Source: Deltaproteobacteria bacterium (GTDB lineage Bacteria; Desulfobacterota; Desulfobacteria; Desulfobacterales; Desulfatirhabdiaceae). From it: a DNA stretch of 9,477 nucleotides. Positions 6,953 to 9,477 of this stretch are shown one piece after another (positions within the stretch are counted from its first letter, which is position 1; each line of letters starts with the position of its first letter). The translations under genes were made by a program, and so were the position numbers. The stretch lies in contig JAJYBO010000102.1 of assembly GCA_021778975.1 (NCBI GenBank), positions 1-9,477 on the forward strand, read 5' to 3'. The notes beneath the pieces were generated by a model. That model was not told the DNA's origin. It saw only the letters and a list, made by a program, of their open reading frames with translations, and did no database searches.

Positions 6953-7726
6953 TCAAGTGTTGTTGACGATACCTCTGCACGAGGGAAATCTCGAACACCC
7001 CCAGAATTGCCTGCCGGCGTTCTGGCCGTTCTTCAATGTCCGCATTACCATCGGCGCGCCGCACCGGGGACAGACCATACCGTTTTGCTTCTCTTTTACG
7101 ATATTCCGCACATGTCTTATGTGTTCCCTGCGGGTTTTAAAAGACGATGTCAGCCGCCCTGTTTCAATTTTTTCGACGATGTCTTCAACCTCCGAAAGCG
7201 ACAGGACGGGGTCCCGTTTTGACTTGATATACCGGATATAACCAGCGCCGCGGGTCACATTTTCGGGCATTTGGGTTTTGAAGACGCCATCGCCTATAAA
7301 CACGACCAGAGAATGAATTTGTCCTTCCCTGAGTGTGAGCAATTGTGCGAGGGTTTTTACATGTTTGTAGTTTTGATGAAGCGGATTTTGAAACGTGTTG
7401 GAACAGCGATAAAATTTTTGCGTCCACACCGGCTGGTCCTGAGCGCCGAAAATAGATCCTTTCATGTTCTTTGTTTCTATTACGAAAACGCCATAGATCG
7501 AGACGATGATATGGTCAATCTGAGTGGTTCCGTTACCTGCCGGTAACATAACGTCTTTGATGAGGCGGTATTTGCGGCCACTGAGCCTCAGCCTCGCCAT
7601 CATATTCACCTTAAATTCGCCGAACTTCCCTTTGAACCAGGAAGATTTCAGCACCGCCATCAGAACCGCAATCGGTACGACGAACCAGACAACCGACATT
7701 GAGGGTATCATTGTTGAAAGATTCAC
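6953..7726 (-). CDS. Membrane-anchored NERD-domain protein with C-terminal zinc finger
   Basis: The protein has a nuclease-related (NERD) domain, a relative of PD-(D/E)XK nucleases, followed by a topoisomerase-type zinc finger. From a GTG at 7726 it has 257 residues. A membrane segment lies at about 12-27 and is followed by KSSWFKGKFGE. The NERD core includes GE (36-37), D71 in TTQIDHIIV and E84-x-K86 in FVIETKNMKGSIFG. These form a plausible intact catalytic triad. The C-terminus has CPRC (219-222) and WGCSRFPSC (C244, C250), a C4 zinc ribbon that probably binds nucleic acid. The start is uncertain. The GTG at 7726 gives an N-terminus matching the usual spacing ahead of the membrane segment in this family. 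A TTG at 7792 and ATGs at 7711 and 7699 are alternatives, and none has a good ribosome binding site. The function of membrane-anchored NERD proteins is unknown; a DNA-related role is inference. Confidence 0.88.
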   Translation of the reverse strand: MNLSTMIPSMSVVWFVVPIAVLMAVLKSSWFKGKFGEFKVNMMARLRLSGRKYRLIKDVMLPAGNGTTQIDHIIVSIYGVFVIETKNMKGSIFGAQDQPVWTQKFYRCSNTFQNPLHQNYKHVKTLAQLLTLREGQIHSLVVFIGDGVFKTQMPENVTRGAGYIRYIKSKRDPVLSLSEVEDIVEKIETGRLTSSFKTRREHIRHVRNIVKEKQNGMVCPRCGAPMVMRTLKNGQNAGRQFWGCSRFPSCRGIVNNT

Positions 7727-7803
7727 GATAGCGCTTTTATGCTTCAAACGGTCAAAATTTATACTTTCCCCGATTATTGACAATAACTTCAAATTCTGAT
7801 TTC

Positions 7804-7835
7804 ATGAAGTCGCAGGGTACATAGCAGCGCTTCAT
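7804..7835. repeat. Imperfect inverted repeat in divergent intergenic region
   Basis: ATGAAGtCGC (7804-7813) pairs with GCGCTTCAT (7827-7835), giving nine base pairs with one bulged T and a 13-base loop. A further GTGAAG occurs at 7852-7857, and a TATATT lies at 7839-7844 between the two. It sits between the divergent NERD and ferredoxin genes and could be an operator or a leader structure. Chance cannot be excluded. Confidence 0.3.
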
Positions 7836-7916
7836 CACTATATTACACGATGTGAAGACAGGCGCAGACATCTTACTACAAACCCCTCCGCTTTCTTTAA
7901 CGATCAAAAAGTGAAA

Positions 7917-8147
7917 ATGCAACCGAAAAAGTTCTTTGCCATGGTGAATTACGAAAAGTGCCGTCCGGAGGATTGCGACCCTGAAAGAGGGTGCTGCACA
8001 TCCGCGAGCGCCTGCACGCACAAAGTAATGAAACAAATTGACGGCCTTTTCGAACAGCCCATGATTTTTCAGGATATGTGCATGGGCTGCTGGGACTGTA
8101 TTGCGGCCTGCCCTCTGGAGGCTGTTTACATCAGGCATGTTACATGA
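7917..8147 (+). CDS. Small ferredoxin resembling the ABCE1/RLI iron-sulfur domain
   Basis: This is a 76-residue cytoplasmic protein, probably an electron carrier or iron-sulfur accessory factor. The second half has a textbook 4Fe-4S motif, CMGCWDCIAACP (C55, C58, C61, C65). The first half has AMVNYEKCRPEDC (C15, C20), then C26, C27 and C33, enough for a second cluster with unusual spacing. The order (VNxxKCxPxxC, more cysteines, a linker, then CxGCxxCxxxCP and a hydrophobic end) closely follows the N-terminal iron-sulfur domain of the archaeal and eukaryotic ribosome-recycling factor ABCE1/RLI, but no ATPase domain is attached. The ATG at 7917 is chosen; a GTG six bases upstream is equally possible, and neither has a clear ribosome binding site. 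The DUF3783 gene follows after 65 bases. The ferredoxin assignment is firm; the physiological partner is unknown. Confidence 0.88.
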   Translation: MQPKKFFAMVNYEKCRPEDCDPERGCCTSASACTHKVMKQIDGLFEQPMIFQDMCMGCWDCIAACPLEAVYIRHVT

Positions 8148-8200
8148 AAAGTATTGGCCGAACCTGGGCCAGGCGCTTGTTGTGTTATCACGCATCCGAT

Positions 8201-8205
8201 AGGAG
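8201..8205 (+). promoter_or_regulatory. Ribosome binding site of the DUF3783 gene
   Basis: AGGAG at 8201-8205 lies seven bases before the ATG at 8213. It fixes the start of the downstream gene, in contrast to the weak initiation region of the ferredoxin gene upstream. Confidence 0.7.
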
Positions 8206-8212
8206 ACTATAA

Positions 8213-8644
8213 ATGACCGAAGCCCGTTTTGAAAAGCTCGACCACTCAGACACCGCTCTGTATGGTCCGCGAAAATTGCTGCTTTGCGGATTCGGACGCA
8301 ATGCCCAGCCAAAGTTCGCGGCGGTGCTGGCAATGGCAGACCTGTCCAACACTCCGTTGGTGTGGGCTGCGGCTGATGACGCCACAACCACAGTCGGTGA
8401 GCTTTTCACCCGGCCAGACGGCGCCGGTGTGGGGAGCGACTCCCCCCTGAAGCGGGCTGTGATTGTGGCAGGCATCACCGAGAACGAGCTGCACGTCCTG
8501 ATGAATGTCTGCAAACAGGCCGGGATGCAGCCGGCCCTATGGGCGACACTGACCCCGACTTCCGAAACCTGGACTCTCAAGACCCTGCTTGACGAGCTTT
8601 CCGCCGAACGGCATCAGCTCAGATTGGGGGAAGATCGCTCTTGA
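8213..8644 (+). CDS. DUF3783 domain-containing protein
   Basis: This 143-residue soluble protein has no known function. The C-terminal half (about 80-130) matches the DUF3783 pattern as I know it: a hydrophobic strand and glycine (AVIVAGITENEL), a helix, a second strand (PALWATLTPTSETWTL) and a final helix (KTLLDEL). The N-terminal half (about 20-66) repeats this layout: LLLCGFGRN, a helix, TPLVWAAADDATTTVGEL. The protein therefore seems to be an internal duplication of one small alpha/beta unit, with the copies about 60 residues apart. There is no signal peptide, membrane segment or cysteine cluster. It follows the ferredoxin gene on the same strand and may be expressed with it. A regulatory or assembly role beside iron-sulfur proteins is only a guess. 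Confidence 0.8.
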   Translation: MTEARFEKLDHSDTALYGPRKLLLCGFGRNAQPKFAAVLAMADLSNTPLVWAAADDATTTVGELFTRPDGAGVGSDSPLKRAVIVAGITENELHVLMNVCKQAGMQPALWATLTPTSETWTLKTLLDELSAERHQLRLGEDRS

Positions 8645-8720
8645 TTATACTTTGAACGGTTATTAACTGGGCTTCTTTCATCCCCAAAATGTTTGCAGGC
8701 AAGGCGCGTAAATCCGCTTT
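8645..8720. other. Convergent intergenic region; no terminator seen
   Basis: These 76 bases separate the ends of the DUF3783 gene and the HD-domain gene. I see no GC-rich hairpin followed by a T tract on either strand, so no intrinsic terminator is called. Confidence 0.5.
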
Positions 8721-9278
8721 TCAGTTCAGGTCTTGTTCAAACCGGCGGCGCCATTCCAGAAAGCGTTCCGCCTTGCCGTCTCCGAATCGGGAAAGACCTG
8801 AAATGATCTTTTCCAGCGGCTTTTCCTGGGCCGGATGCGTATCACCGTTTTTGGAATAGAATTTGTCCGCGTAACAGATGATCTGCTCTTCAATCGTTTG
8901 CGGGATCATGTCGCGGAGCGGCAGCGGAAGATTCTCTCTCTGGATATCCGCTGTCGTGATGCCAACGCCGACATGACGTTCACAGACCAGCGCATGTTTC
9001 GGAAGACCTGCCTGCTCCAGAATTGCCCTGCCGAGATATCCGTGGCAGATGTAGGGCGGATCGCCGTGGCAGTCCAGCCCCGGCGCATGGGTCATGAAGA
9101 TGCCGATATCGTGCAGCATGGCCGCTTCATGAATGAATGCCATGTCCGGATTCAAATAGGAAAGTCCAGCGGCGACCGCAAGGGCTTTTTGCGCCACCAG
9201 ACGGCTGTGATCCACCAGAATCCGGTAACGAGCGGATTCCGGCGGGTAATACGCGGCAATGATGTCAAGCGGTTCCAC
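8721..9278 (-). CDS. HD-domain metal-dependent phosphohydrolase
   Basis: This is a predicted cytoplasmic hydrolase of phosphate esters or nucleotides; the substrate is unknown. It has 185 residues. The HD-domain metal ligands are visible: H24 in LVDHSRLVA, H56-D57 in AAMLHDIGIF and D138 in IICYADKFYS. The additional histidines H79 (PYICHGYLG) and H102 (CERHVGVG) fit the extra metal-site ligands of this HD family. The pattern from HDIGIF through CHGYLG and ERHVGVGIT to YADKFYSK looks typical of a widespread uncharacterised family. The start is a GTG at 9278, one base after the stop of prfB, so translation is probably coupled to the release factor gene. No ppGpp-synthetase or GYP-type cyclic-di-GMP signature is present. 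Confidence 0.88.
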   Translation of the reverse strand: MEPLDIIAAYYPPESARYRILVDHSRLVAQKALAVAAGLSYLNPDMAFIHEAAMLHDIGIFMTHAPGLDCHGDPPYICHGYLGRAILEQAGLPKHALVCERHVGVGITTADIQRENLPLPLRDMIPQTIEEQIICYADKFYSKNGDTHPAQEKPLEKIISGLSRFGDGKAERFLEWRRRFEQDLN

Positions 9279-9279
9279 G

Positions 9280-9477
9280 TTACTTCAGCCCCCTGGACTT
9301 TCCGGCCATCAGAACGCCCTCGATGAACGGATCTATCGCCCCGTCCAGCACGTCCTGAGCGTTGCCGATATCCAGATCAATCCGGTGATCCTTGACCATC
9401 TGGTACGGGTGCAGAATGTAAGAGCGGATCTGCCTGCCCCAGGCGATTTCGTCCTTGGTGTCGTGCATTTCCTGAAG
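9280..9477 (-). CDS. prfB: Peptide chain release factor 2, C-terminal fragment
   Basis: Only the last 65 codons are inside the window; the gene continues past the right edge. Release factor 2 recognises UGA and UAA stop codons and triggers release of the finished peptide at the ribosome. The visible end has HDTKDEIAWGRQIRSYILHP, then YQMVKDHR and DVLDGAIDPFIEGVL. These are the characteristic C-terminal motifs of RF2, including the conserved IRSY and PYQMVKDHR. The GGQ catalytic loop, the SPF-type recognition loop and any programmed frameshift site lie outside the window. RF1 shares the general fold, but the WGxQIRSY and DGxxDPFI signature favours RF2. The HD-domain gene starts one base after its TAA stop. 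Confidence 0.93.
   Translation of the reverse strand, partial: LQEMHDTKDEIAWGRQIRSYILHPYQMVKDHRIDLDIGNAQDVLDGAIDPFIEGVLMAGKSRGLK

Noticed and set aside
8163..8173. Palindrome CCTGGGCCAGG between the ferredoxin and DUF3783 genes
   Set aside because: The arms are five bases with a single central base, so it cannot form a hairpin, and no T tract follows.
7752..8387. 211-codon open frame on the - strand across the ferredoxin gene
   Set aside because: It is antisense to the ferredoxin and the start of the DUF3783 gene, both of which have clear family motifs; its translation shows no recognisable domain.
8835..9326. 163-codon open frame on the + strand opposite the HD gene
   Set aside because: It is a shadow of the HD-domain gene, whose metal ligands and family motifs are intact on the - strand; it also runs into prfB.

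Overview
This 9.5 kb window is chromosomal DNA from a Gram-negative bacterium, most probably an anaerobic Desulfobacterota (sulfate-reducer-like) lineage. The evidence is a PhoB/PhoR two-component system with PstB and PhoU, a lipoprotein signal, a chemoreceptor with a periplasmic sensor, a very cysteine-rich ferredoxin next to a DUF3783 protein, moderately GC-rich coding sequence, and GTG and TTG starts. The taxonomic call is inference from gene content and protein style, not from a search.

Left part (98-6147, all + strand): a methyl-accepting chemotaxis protein is followed, after a 174-base gap with a plausible promoter, by a phosphate-starvation regulon block: phoB, phoR (TTG start, overlapping phoB by 4 bases), pstB and phoU. 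PhoR is a membrane-bound histidine kinase that phosphorylates PhoB. PstB is the ATPase of the high-affinity phosphate importer. PhoU relays the state of the transporter to PhoR. The transporter's binding protein and permeases (pstS, pstC, pstA) are not in the window, although pstB sits where the end of a pst operon would be expected.

Middle part (6141-7726, - strand): two genes point toward phoU. The upstream one encodes a membrane-anchored NERD-domain protein with a C-terminal four-cysteine zinc finger. The downstream one encodes an unrecognised lipoprotein, whose stop codon overlaps the end of phoU by 7 bases. They are separated by 32 bases and may be co-transcribed.

Right part: a divergent intergenic region (7727-7916) with an imperfect hairpin leads into a + strand pair: a small ferredoxin resembling the N-terminal iron-sulfur domain of ABCE1/RLI, and a DUF3783 protein that looks like two copies of one fold in tandem. 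Convergent to these, on the - strand, are an HD-domain phosphohydrolase and, one base upstream of it, the C-terminal end of peptide chain release factor 2 (prfB), cut by the window edge.

No RNA genes, insertion sequences, phage genes or CRISPR arrays were seen. No stretch over 300 bases lacks a gene. Most of the window is ordinary housekeeping. The items most worth a second look are the stand-alone RLI-like ferredoxin with its DUF3783 partner, the absence of pstSCA, and a one-residue deletion in a conserved part of the PhoB receiver domain.
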